Source: Pseudomonadota bacterium (GTDB lineage Bacteria > Pseudomonadota > Gammaproteobacteria > Steroidobacterales > Steroidobacteraceae). Taken from it: a stretch of DNA of 64,000 bases. Below, one piece after another: positions 35,107 through 43,604 of the stretch (position 1 is the first letter of the stretch; the number at the start of each line of letters is the position of its first letter). The notes below the pieces were generated by a model that did no database searches, had not been told where the DNA came from, and saw only the letters and a list, made by a program, of their open reading frames with translations. The position numbers and the translations under genes were made by a program. The stretch covers positions 1-64,000 of the forward strand of contig JABBNZ010000007.1 of the NCBI GenBank assembly GCA_019352035.1, given 5' to 3'.

Positions 35107-37401
35107 ACCGAATAGACAACGTCGACATTGCTTCCCGTATAACATTCTCATCTTATCCCAACGACGATACTCTTTTCCCTTCGAAGGATCCGCACTGCGC
35201 TTGCCAAGGAGCCAATAGTTGAACCAGTCCAACGTTCGCTGCATGGACGCCGCCGCTGCGCGCGGATCCCAGAACAGGTGCGATTCATTTGGATAAAATA
35301 CGAGATCATAGGGAATGCCCGCTTCTCGCAAGAATACGAGCCTTGCAAGCGCGGTAGTCGCACTCCCCGCCGCCGGTTGTTCGAGAAGCGGGCCGGCAAA
35401 TGACGACGCACGAAAATCGGGCGAGAACTTTCGATAGGCTCTGATCACATCCGGATTGGAGCTGTAGGCGGACCCCCCGTAAAGCGACCGATATCCGTAT
35501 TGGGCAGACACAATCCCATCCTCCCAGTACTCATCGGCGGTTGGACCTGACGCTCCGTCGTCGATGGATGCCACTCTAAAGAGCTTTGACTGGGTCATGG
35601 TGAACAGGCTTAGTGCAGCACCATCACTGTATCCAGCAATCCCAGTCTTTGCCGGATCGACCACCCCTGCCCGCACGAGACTCACCACAACGGCCTCCAT
35701 GCTTGCCACCGGGCCCTTGATGACTCTCATTTCCCTCGTCCTCACAGCCGTTTCCGTGGTACGAACATGCCGAAATTGCCACGGAGTGCCCTGGGCCAGA
35801 CTGGTCCATGGGGTATTTGCCTCAACTACCAAATATCCGCCTTCGGCCAGTGCCTGAACAGGAATCTCCCCCTGTATCATGCCTTGATCAGCGAATGTAT
35901 TGATGGCGCCGTCGACATGGGTAACGACGATCAGCGGATACTTCCGTTCCGCGGAATAGTGCCGAGGATAGATGACGTATCCGTCGCTCTTCTGTCCATA
36001 CTTGTTTGTCCAGTGTTCAAGCTTCACGTTCAAAGGAGTGATCCGCGCATACCTGGCATTTGGTCGCGCGACTGTCCTCATCGCCCCCGTTCTTCCATTG
36101 AGCACGACGAGCTCCGGCGCAAGCGTCTGACTCTGCCTTACGCAAACACCGATTCGCAGATCGTCTGTAAAATCACAGGGATTCAAGTTGTCCTTCACCT
36201 TGGCCCATGCTCGGCCTGCCCGAGACTGAGGCAAAGAAACCAAGCCGATGTGATGATGGTAAAGCGCGCTCAGGATTTGCCTTCCTGTCCCGGAGTCAAT
36301 CCAGGTCCCACCCGGAAAGCTTTTCATCATTCCAACCATTGAATATGGCACACCCCCGAGATCCTTCGTCTTGGTACCAGTATCAGAATATTCCCACAGA
36401 TGGTCAGCGCCGCGAAATTGCTTTACTTCGTAGTAGCGACCACTGTCTGCAGCTGGAACAGCCATAACCCACCAGGGCGAGTTCAGCGGCAGGGCTCGCT
36501 TGACTCCGGTCTTGGCATCCACGTACCACCGCGATATGGCGATGCGTCCAGATGGCGCTAGCGTATCCGTGGTGTACACAATGTGTCTGGAGTCGCGCAT
36601 CCATAATGCCGAAGCCAAATCTCTTCGCAGATTGGCCTCTTCAAGAAACTGATCCGCTGGCACAAACGCAACCACATGACTCCCTTTCCCGTTTGCGCCC
36701 TGCACGTGCAGTTCAAATCCCACAAACTCCCCCGCGGGACGCCTTAGCGTAGAAAACGCCACATCCTTTTGATCATCGTATTCCACCCCGTCTTCGTCAA
36801 ATGCCCGAACCTGGACGGGCGTGCGCAGTTTGAGCGTCGAATACCACAGCTCCGATCCATCGGGAGACCACTGATATGACCACACCCCGGCTCGACGCGG
36901 TCCCTGAACAGTGGGTATCACACCACCATACGCACCGACCATCGCCGTGCTCGACGACACGGCGACTGGGAACACTGTGCCGCTATCGCCGACGTCATAC
37001 AGCTGCACACCATTGCCTATGTCCGCCAGAATTGTCCAGCGCTTGGCACCCGACCGTTGCGTCACATCCTTGATATATCTGGCTTCAAGCAAGCAGTTCG
37101 GGTGACCGGCGCCACTAAGTTCAACCTCGCATAATTCATACTTGACGCGGTCTGCCGCAACGGAAGGCTCTCGGAGCACATATGCAGCTTCTCCTTCTGA
37201 TGAGGACACTGCAACAGATTGGATCTGCCGGACATCGACAATGTCCGCTATCGTCCAAGGTTTTCCAGTTGCAGATACGGCTCCGGCGAATCCGATAATG
37301 CCAATCGCGACGCTACGCACGCACGCTTTCGCGTATACGCTCACCTGTCCATACCCAGTCACCGGCACCAGCGCACGCGCCGGGCTCACTGAAACATCCA
37401 C
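35056..37401 (-). CDS. Lasso peptide isopeptidase (S9 prolyl-oligopeptidase family, Atxe2-like)
   Basis: A 781-aa exported protease with a hydrophobic signal (VRSVAIGIIGFAGAVSATG near residue 30), a beta-propeller and a C-terminal hydrolase domain. The nucleophile is Ser592 in TGIAGYSDGAALS and the histidine is His708 in FYPNESHLFWDPR. Family members open the macrolactam of the host's own lasso peptide in the periplasm. Where others read PLLMQLADDE-like with the acid residue, this one reads PLLEQPAAGSATTALAR, so the expected catalytic Asp appears absent (see findings). Its start overlaps the TonB receptor end by 16 bp, so both are in one transcript. Role assigned from cluster context plus family. 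Confidence 0.85.
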   Translation of the reverse strand: MDVSVSPARALVPVTGYGQVSVYAKACVRSVAIGIIGFAGAVSATGKPWTIADIVDVRQIQSVAVSSSEGEAAYVLREPSVAADRVKYELCEVELSGAGHPNCLLEARYIKDVTQRSGAKRWTILADIGNGVQLYDVGDSGTVFPVAVSSSTAMVGAYGGVIPTVQGPRRAGVWSYQWSPDGSELWYSTLKLRTPVQVRAFDEDGVEYDDQKDVAFSTLRRPAGEFVGFELHVQGANGKGSHVVAFVPADQFLEEANLRRDLASALWMRDSRHIVYTTDTLAPSGRIAISRWYVDAKTGVKRALPLNSPWWVMAVPAADSGRYYEVKQFRGADHLWEYSDTGTKTKDLGGVPYSMVGMMKSFPGGTWIDSGTGRQILSALYHHHIGLVSLPQSRAGRAWAKVKDNLNPCDFTDDLRIGVCVRQSQTLAPELVVLNGRTGAMRTVARPNARYARITPLNVKLEHWTNKYGQKSDGYVIYPRHYSAERKYPLIVVTHVDGAINTFADQGMIQGEIPVQALAEGGYLVVEANTPWTSLAQGTPWQFRHVRTTETAVRTREMRVIKGPVASMEAVVVSLVRAGVVDPAKTGIAGYSDGAALSLFTMTQSKLFRVASIDDGASGPTADEYWEDGIVSAQYGYRSLYGGSAYSSNPDVIRAYRKFSPDFRASSFAGPLLEQPAAGSATTALARLVFLREAGIPYDLVFYPNESHLFWDPRAAAASMQRTLDWFNYWLLGKRSADPSKGKEYRRWDKMRMLYGKQCRRCLFGLGPWTVAGEGGRWPNG

Positions 37402-40061
37402 GAGACCCGCAATCTGACTTCCCGCCCGAATACATTCGCGTTTAGAGGATCGTAATGAACACCCGGGACAAACTGATCAAACTGCACATACGGGGGCGCA
37501 CGATTGAAGACGTTCTCCACTGAGATGCCAACCTGAAGGCCACGAAGCTCTCTCGTCTGCGTCGGCTCAAACCCTACGGAAACATCCATCGTGGTCCACG
37601 AAGCCACGCGAGGCGTAGTCGGCTGGTAGGTATTCGCTTCAGATCCCACATAGTTCGCAAACCCACTTACCGTCCATGGCCCTGTCACCCACGAAACACC
37701 TCCGCGGGCGCTGATCTTTGGTGGCTCAAAGACTTTTCCGCTGATCTCGACTTCCGGTGCGCCCACAACTAACTTCTGGCGAAAGTCGAGAAAGGCAGCG
37801 TTCAAAAATGGCTCTACCTCGCCAAACCGGGTGCGCTCCCCGTACTTAAGTTCAACGGTTGCTCCAGACACATCCTGCGACGCGACATTCACATACCTAA
37901 GATTCACGACCGCAGGTACATTTGCTGGATCGATTGGCGCACCCACCAAGTTGACAACGTAGCTCGCCGAATCGATCAAGCTCTGAACATACTGGGCAGA
38001 AGGCGAACGCGTGACGAATGGCGCATTCAGCGGATCGGTAAGGGCGGTAAATGGATTCGCAAGCTGCCCTATACGATGATCGTAGACGATGTGCAAATAC
38101 GTCACGGACCCACTCAGCCCCTGGACCGCCCCCGAACGATAATCTATGCCGGCTGTCCACGTATCGGCGGTTTCCGGCTTCAGTTCATTATTGCCGCCCG
38201 TAGTCTCCACAATATTGGAGGCTCCGGCTGCCGATAAGGCATCGGGAAGCCGGTAATAGAGAATCCCCTGCTGATTGTGCATTTCGAACAGTGACGGAGC
38301 CCGGAACGCTCTCCCCCATGTTCCTCGGAGAGTGACGACCCTAAAGGGTTTGTAAATGAGCCCCAGTTTAGGCACCGACACGTTGCCAAAATCCGAGTAC
38401 CGCTCATAGCGTCCGCTCATATTGAGCATCAACGACCGGCGCCACGCCATAGCAGACGATCTGATCAGTGGAATGGCTAATTCTCCGTACATGTATTCGA
38501 CCGTTCGACGCGCGCCGTGCAAATCCGAAACGCCTCCATCCGCGGCGTTGTACGCTTCGAGTCGGTATCCGGCGCCTATCGCCCCGCGGGAGATTCCGGA
38601 AGGCAGAGTCAGCACAGGACCGTTTGCGGTCACTTCAATCGACCTCGCTTGCCCTTCATAAGACAGCGCGGGCACTGGCCCGCCCGGCACCAACGCCGAA
38701 GTCGAAAGACTGCGTTGCTCGGAGTAATCTCCGACTGTCGACAGCCCCCACGAAAACGGCAGAGGAGCATTCAATCCTGCCGATGCTGCGTATTGGTGGA
38801 CTGCCACCTCATTGCGCTCGCTTGGGTAGAGCGGCCCGTCTGAAAACGCGTCGCGAACGATCCTGTACGTGTAAAGTCCGCGCGCGAATGCATCCACGTT
38901 GCCGAAGTTTTGGTGCCCGCTTACGAAGAACGAGTTCCGCGACATCCCAGGCGACGCGGTGGTCAAAGGCCCAGCAGAATTTGTCGCGTCTCGCTGAGAG
39001 GCGAGAATTGGGTTCTGCTTGTCGAATTCGTAATCGAATATGACGCCGCCGGCGCGCCAAGTCTTGCCGAACATTTGATTGAATTCTCGCTCCGTCCCGC
39101 CACCGTCGGAAGTTCCCCCACCTAATAGTGTCGTTTTGGCGCCGTTGAAATCACGACGAAGAACGATGTTGACCACGCCTGCGACCGCGTCTGATCCATA
39201 TATCGCCGATGCGCCTCCGGTCAGCACGTCAATATGGTCGATGATAGGCAGCGGGATCAGGGAAATGTCGACGGAACCGAAAGGACCGTCTGTCGCAAGC
39301 CTCTGTCCGTCGACCAACGTCAGCGTCGAATCGGCGCCGAGGCCGAATAAATTCGGAGCGGGGCTGCCGGACGGAGACTGATTGGCGTTTGGTGTGGACC
39401 CAATGACGGTCTGTGGATTTGCGTTTCCAAAATTCTCCGGAAGACTCCTAATCAAGTCTCCGATAGTGCTATATCCGGACCGCTCAATGTCCTGGGATGT
39501 TATCTTTATTACCGGAGACGACGGGGGTTCCCCGGCAATATGGGTGCCGGTCACAGTGACTTCTCGTAATTCCACCGCCGTGGGCTCCGCGGCTCCGCCT
39601 GTTTGCATGTGTCTTCGAGGCTCCCCTTGCTTGGACTGCTGCGCCTCAATCGGTGGATCCCCTGACGACGCGTTCGCCTCAGAAGGAGAGTCACCACCGC
39701 TGCCGGATGTCGATTTGATCTGCACGGTGTCCCCGTGCTGCACGAAGTTCAGAGCGGTCCCTTTCAAGAGCTTGTCCAGGGCTTCTCTGACTGTATAGCT
39801 TCCTTTTAGATTGCTCGCGTGAGATCTACCGGCCAGCCTCCCTGCGACATCGAGCTGAACGCGCGCCTGCACCGCAAGTTGGACTAGCGCCGCTCGCAGC
39901 GTTTTCGCGTTAATGTCCAGGTTGACCACCTTATCCAGATCACCAGCAACGGCAGCGCGGCCGATCAAGATGGCCACCGCCCCGAGCAGTGCCACCCTGA
40001 GATCGAAGCGAGACGCTACGGACCTCCCACTAATGGGACTGCGACCGCGCACTAATTTCAT
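37386..40061 (-). CDS. TonB-dependent receptor with STN signalling domain
   Basis: An 891-aa outer-membrane transducer. After the signal peptide, residues about 45-120 form an STN domain (VNLDINAKTLRAALVQLAVQ, LKGSYTVREALDKLLKGTAL), the part that contacts FecR. Then come a TonB-box-like ELREVTVTGTHIAGE, a plug (VDGQRLATDGPFGSVDISLI, GGASAIYGSDAVAGVVNIVL) and a large barrel ending GREVRLRVSWMFQ. GAAGGGG lies eight bases before the ATG. Located upstream of the isopeptidase gene and downstream of sigma/FecR, it likely takes up the lasso peptide (or its cargo) and reports its presence across the envelope. Confidence 0.9.
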   Translation of the reverse strand: MKLVRGRSPISGRSVASRFDLRVALLGAVAILIGRAAVAGDLDKVVNLDINAKTLRAALVQLAVQARVQLDVAGRLAGRSHASNLKGSYTVREALDKLLKGTALNFVQHGDTVQIKSTSGSGGDSPSEANASSGDPPIEAQQSKQGEPRRHMQTGGAAEPTAVELREVTVTGTHIAGEPPSSPVIKITSQDIERSGYSTIGDLIRSLPENFGNANPQTVIGSTPNANQSPSGSPAPNLFGLGADSTLTLVDGQRLATDGPFGSVDISLIPLPIIDHIDVLTGGASAIYGSDAVAGVVNIVLRRDFNGAKTTLLGGGTSDGGGTEREFNQMFGKTWRAGGVIFDYEFDKQNPILASQRDATNSAGPLTTASPGMSRNSFFVSGHQNFGNVDAFARGLYTYRIVRDAFSDGPLYPSERNEVAVHQYAASAGLNAPLPFSWGLSTVGDYSEQRSLSTSALVPGGPVPALSYEGQARSIEVTANGPVLTLPSGISRGAIGAGYRLEAYNAADGGVSDLHGARRTVEYMYGELAIPLIRSSAMAWRRSLMLNMSGRYERYSDFGNVSVPKLGLIYKPFRVVTLRGTWGRAFRAPSLFEMHNQQGILYYRLPDALSAAGASNIVETTGGNNELKPETADTWTAGIDYRSGAVQGLSGSVTYLHIVYDHRIGQLANPFTALTDPLNAPFVTRSPSAQYVQSLIDSASYVVNLVGAPIDPANVPAVVNLRYVNVASQDVSGATVELKYGERTRFGEVEPFLNAAFLDFRQKLVVGAPEVEISGKVFEPPKISARGGVSWVTGPWTVSGFANYVGSEANTYQPTTPRVASWTTMDVSVGFEPTQTRELRGLQVGISVENVFNRAPPYVQFDQFVPGVHYDPLNANVFGREVRLRVSWMFQ

Positions 40062-40094
40062 GATACGTACCCCTTCTCTTTTAGCTGTCGATTG

Positions 40095-40123
40095 CGCGCA
40101 AACACCTTGGTTATTTTTGCGCG
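40095..40123. promoter_or_regulatory. Inverted repeat in the TonB receptor promoter region
   Basis: CGCGCAAA (40095-40102) and TTTGCGCG (40116-40123) are perfect 8-bp arms with a 13-base spacer, within the 244-bp region between the FecR stop and the receptor start. It may be an operator or a hairpin separating receptor expression from that of sigma/FecR. I could not identify the ECF promoter elements with confidence. Confidence 0.4.
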
Positions 40124-40305
40124 GTGTGTAGCAGGCAGCGCGAAACCGCTGGGAATGGATATCCCCTTCAGTTGGAGATTTCTGCTTTGCTACTCAGATT
40201 TTCGCAAATAAGACGGCTGTATGACTTCAAGCGGGAACCGGACATAAGACGTTGGTGCGACGAAATTCCCAGCCTTGGAGTTTTTCGACCGACGGCATCC
40301 GATAG

Positions 40306-41472
40306 TTAGGAACAGCTGCTTTGTTGTGGAAGACCGGCTGCTTGATTTGAGCGGCGCATACGAATACGCACGTCGCCGCCTCCTTCGCGCACGGTTACCG
40401 GCAAAATGCACTGCAAACTGTGCAGCCAATCTTGAGTCTCGTTCGTGAATACAACTCCACTTATTCGAAGTGATCCGGCCGATGAGCTCACAAAGATGTG
40501 CTTCGAAGAGTAGCGATTGACGGTTTCGACCACGTACCTGAGCGGCTGATCGTCAAATATTAGGCTCCCGCGAGTCCATGCAGTCGCAGTACGGATGTCC
40601 GTATGCTTCAGGCGGTCCAATGCACCGTTCTGATCAAACGTAAGTTGCTCGCCGCGAACTACACGAATTGGCACTGGACCCAACCGAAGAGCGGACGCCG
40701 GGAGGAGGTCGCGTGCGGTCCACCAAGGCAGCTGCTCAGCGACTTCGACCGAGCCCTGCGTGACCGTCACAACGACTCGATCGGCCTCCCGCGTCACCAG
40801 AAACGCGGTTCCGAGATCCTTGATGCTCCCTCGACCAGCAGAGACCACAAAGGGCCAGCGTGGGCTGTCTGCGACCTTGAACCACGCCTGCCCTTCGATG
40901 AGGTTCACCGAGCGACGGTGTGCAGTGAAGATCACCGACACCTTTGTGTGTCCGCCGAGAATGATGCTTGTGCCGTCGCGCAGCTGAATGTCCTTTGTCC
41001 CGCCAACCGGTGTTTTATAGATTTCGAGGCCGTGCGGCCCCTGATCCGAATGAAACCGCATCGGCCGGAGGACAAAAATCATCGCTACCGCGACGACCGC
41101 GACCGCGGCCGCGGCCGCGCCCGCGCGGCGCCACCGCCGCCAGTACGCCTTGAGTGAGTGCGGAGTTGCTCCGTCCTTCCGGGCCCGAACTGCGCGCCAC
41201 TCGGCGATAGGCATGGAGAGATCATATTGATCTCTCCTTAGATCTGGTCTCCTGGGCCGGACTCGCATCCGATATTGATTGCGGTCCGCGATAAGCCGGC
41301 ACATATCGTCGAACACCTGCCGGTTCGCCGCATCGGCATACCAGTCCTGCCACTTGCGGCCCACCGCGATCGTGAGTTCACTTTCGTCCGCTTCGCGTAA
41401 GGTGGTGTACCAGCCGAGCGCTTCGGTCCACCGCTCCATGCCCGTAGCGCCTTCTGCCTCACCCTGGCTCAT
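40306..41472 (-). CDS. FecR-family anti-sigma/sigma-regulator protein
   Basis: A 388-aa inner-membrane regulator. The N-terminal cytoplasmic part (ALGWYTTLREADESELTIAV, KWQDWYADAANRQVFDDM) is the FecR N-domain that binds the sigma factor. A single membrane segment AAAAVAVVAVAMIFVL near residue 125 is followed by the periplasmic FecR domain (YKTPVGGTKDIQLRDGTSII, SVIFTAHRRSVNLIEGQAWF, FLVTREADRVVVTVTQGSVE). A C-terminal STN-like segment (LRYVVETVNRYSSKHIFVSS) would meet the receptor. It overlaps the sigma gene by 4 bp, ensuring stoichiometric production. Confidence 0.88.
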   Translation of the reverse strand: MSQGEAEGATGMERWTEALGWYTTLREADESELTIAVGRKWQDWYADAANRQVFDDMCRLIADRNQYRMRVRPRRPDLRRDQYDLSMPIAEWRAVRARKDGATPHSLKAYWRRWRRAGAAAAAVAVVAVAMIFVLRPMRFHSDQGPHGLEIYKTPVGGTKDIQLRDGTSIILGGHTKVSVIFTAHRRSVNLIEGQAWFKVADSPRWPFVVSAGRGSIKDLGTAFLVTREADRVVVTVTQGSVEVAEQLPWWTARDLLPASALRLGPVPIRVVRGEQLTFDQNGALDRLKHTDIRTATAWTRGSLIFDDQPLRYVVETVNRYSSKHIFVSSSAGSLRISGVVFTNETQDWLHSLQCILPVTVREGGGDVRIRMRRSNQAAGLPQQSSCS

Positions 41473-42080
41473 TGCAGCATTCCGTTCGCATTGGCGGCAT
41501 CAAGACACGTCTGCAGGTAGTCCAAGGCCCGTGCCACATGCTTCTTCGCCATTCGACCGCTGATCCGCATTTCCCGGCCGACTTGGTCGAAAGTCTTTCC
41601 CTGCAGTACATGGAGGACGAATGCCTCGAAGCACCTCGGCGGCAGGTCATCGATTGCCCTCTCCACGATTCCCAACCGCTCCCTTGCCTCCACGATCTCC
41701 TCGGCAGAGAATTCCTGCTTCTCGAGCTCCGGCAGCGCAGCGCGGGTAAAGCGGTCATGCAGCGCTTGATGTCGCCGCCGGTCAATCGCCAAGTTCACGG
41801 CGACCCGCCAGAGGTACCCGGCCAAGACACTGATCGTCCCCGGGCGTTCCAATGCCAGCATCTTTGCGTAAGCTTCCTGCACGATCTCTTTCGCATCTTC
41901 GACCGATCCGGTTCGCACTGCCACGAAGCGTACTAGGGCCGCGTGGTGATCCCGGGAAATCTCGGCGAGCGCTTGCGAATGAGCTGGATTCGGAGCCGGA
42001 CTGCGTGGTCCGGCATCGGGCTCATTGTCAATTGCGGGTATAGCCTTGCGCCGGGTTGGGCCGCCGTCGCCAGCGCTCAC
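41469..42080 (-). CDS. ECF RNA polymerase sigma factor, FecI-like
   Basis: A 203-aa ECF sigma factor. Region 2 reads LVRFVAVRTGSVEDAKEIVQ, then EAYAKMLALERPGTI and LAGYLWRVAVNLAIDRRRHQ. Region 4 reads VERAIDDLPPRCFEAFVLHV and LQGKTFDQVGREMRISGRMA, then KKHVARALDYL, the FecI-type arrangement. It is the first gene of the sigma-FecR-(gap)-TonB receptor-isopeptidase series on the minus strand and should activate the receptor/isopeptidase promoter when the receptor is occupied. The first 35 residues are variable and the start could lie further in. Confidence 0.87.
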   Translation of the reverse strand: MSAGDGGPTRRKAIPAIDNEPDAGPRSPAPNPAHSQALAEISRDHHAALVRFVAVRTGSVEDAKEIVQEAYAKMLALERPGTISVLAGYLWRVAVNLAIDRRRHQALHDRFTRAALPELEKQEFSAEEIVEARERLGIVERAIDDLPPRCFEAFVLHVLQGKTFDQVGREMRISGRMAKKHVARALDYLQTCLDAANANGMLQ

Positions 42081-42782
42081 GAGCAGGCCACCGCGACTTC
42101 ACATTTAGACGAGCGGTTCGTCGGATGAGGAACCGGGGGCAAATGGCACCCGGTATCGCGCGAATGGCAAGGGAGGGGATGTACCATAGCTCTAAAGTCA
42201 ATGACTGCCGCGTCAAACCCGGTCTTGGTGGAGTGCATTTTCTCCGGGCTTCCTGATCGCGCTCACCGACGACTCCGTTCTTTCCAACACTGAGATTCAG
42301 TATTTCATACGGATGTGCTGTTATTTCTTACTTACTGAAATTTTCCATCTGATCTCGCACGGTTTCGTCACCGAGGACTGGCACGCGTTCGCTTCTCACA
42401 CCCCAACCGTGTGTTGCACGACGCATGCCAGAGCGTCTGGTCTATACTCATCGGCGCGCCTTAGCCCGACATAGGCACGACGAACCGGCTTGAATTTTTC
42501 CCATGGGTCTGGCACATGGGCTCTCTGTCCGCGCGACTGATGGCGCCAATGCAAACCAGATCCGGCGGCGCCTGTTGGCCCGCTCCCACCTCCGATTCCG
42601 CTGGCTTGCCCCCCCGGGCATCCCTAGAGTGCCGCGCACACTTGCGACGCCGAGTATGCGCTCGCATCAGCCAGGCGAATTTCGAGTGGCTGCTCCCGAT
42701 CAAGCTACGGACGACCGATGGATCAGCCGCTCAGACTTTGCGCGTGCATGTTATCGCGGCGTGGCGACCGCCCCGCTGCGTG
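42081..42782. other. 700-bp region between two divergent sigma-factor genes
   Basis: No gene is supported. The part near 42300 is distinctly AT-rich (TGCTGTTATTTCTTACTTAC) and should contain the promoter of the FecI-like gene. A TATACT box at 42442-42447 could serve the plus-strand sigma gene. Frames open across 42503-42780 lack homology, although one of them (different from the sigma frame) ends DDEVAFGALYAAV, discussed in the findings. Confidence 0.4.
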
Positions 42783-43286
42783 ATGATGAGGTGGCGTTCG
42801 GCGCGTTATACGCGGCTGTTGAGGATGTGCCGCAGACGGGGCTACTCGCTCGAGGACGCGAGGGATCTCGTCCAGGAGGCTTATCTACGCTTCTTTGATT
42901 ATCGGCGATCCACGAAGGTCAGGGACCCTGACTCCTTGCTGCGCCGCATTATCATCAATCTTTCCATCACGCGCTTTCATCGTGAACGGTCGAACCCGGT
43001 CACATTCGTCAGCATCGACAGGCTGGACAGACGGATCAGACTCGTGGATCCCGCGCCCGGGCCGGAGCGCACGCTGGCGGCCGAGCAGGAGCTCAACGCA
43101 GTCGCGAACCTCCTGAGCGCCGTGAGCCCTCGGACGTGTCAGATCTTCATTGCGCAGCGCGGCGGATACAGCTACGAGGAGATCGCCGCTGCATTCGCCG
43201 TCAAGCCACGCACAGTCGAGAAGCACGTGGCATCGGCAGCCCTCCTTTTGGAGGAGATGATGCCTGAAGGTTTCGATCGCTCCTGA
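42783..43286 (+). CDS. ECF RNA polymerase sigma factor (second, start uncertain)
   Basis: A sigma factor of about 167 aa. The conserved part begins RYTRLLRMCRRRGYSLEDAR and continues DLVQEAYLRFFDYRR, then a region-2 end SLLRRIIINLSITRFHRERS. Region 4 contains VANLLSAVSPRTCQIFIAQR, GGYSYEEIAAAFAVKPRTVE and KHVASAALLLEEM. The frame is open upstream to 42516, but that extension is Arg/Pro-rich and looks non-coding, so I place the start at the double ATG at 42783/42786. A frameshift near 42800 is possible. It has no adjacent FecR or receptor of its own and may control cluster genes or be solitary. Confidence 0.65.
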   Translation: MMRWRSARYTRLLRMCRRRGYSLEDARDLVQEAYLRFFDYRRSTKVRDPDSLLRRIIINLSITRFHRERSNPVTFVSIDRLDRRIRLVDPAPGPERTLAAEQELNAVANLLSAVSPRTCQIFIAQRGGYSYEEIAAAFAVKPRTVEKHVASAALLLEEMMPEGFDRS

Positions 43287-43363
43287 CGTGTGCCTCAGGA
43301 CGCGCCCGAGGCGGCGCAAACTGCTCTCGACAACGGCCTCGCGAAGCGCGAGGATATCGCGCA

Positions 43364-43579
43364 TTGGCAAACAACGATGCCACCATCCCGGCTCTCGTCC
43401 ACACGTACGTGGAGTGTCCGCATTGCGGACGCATCCCGCGACCGACCGGAACTCTTCTGGTGCTCCCAGGTGCCGACAGCCCCGATCGTGCTCACTGTAA
43501 CGTGACATGCAGTCGTTGCGGCTCGACGAAGGCGACGCTGTACCTCGAGCGGGAATTGATGTCCCCGCTACGCCACTGA
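43364..43579 (+). CDS. Small zinc-ribbon-like protein
   Basis: A 71-aa protein starting at TTG with GAGGA nine bases upstream. Two cysteine pairs, VECPHCGRI near residue 18 and VTCSRCGSTKATLYLERE near residue 50, could bind one zinc ion as a zinc ribbon. No family is recognised. It lies 77 bp after the second sigma gene at the right end of the lower-GC island, convergent with the S9 peptidase gene 25 bp away. It may be a regulator or a chance frame; the paired CxxC motifs favour a real gene. Confidence 0.45.
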   Translation: MANNDATIPALVHTYVECPHCGRIPRPTGTLLVLPGADSPDRAHCNVTCSRCGSTKATLYLERELMSPLRH

Positions 43580-43604
43580 CAGGGAGGCTCTCGCGCCTCC
43601 GGGC

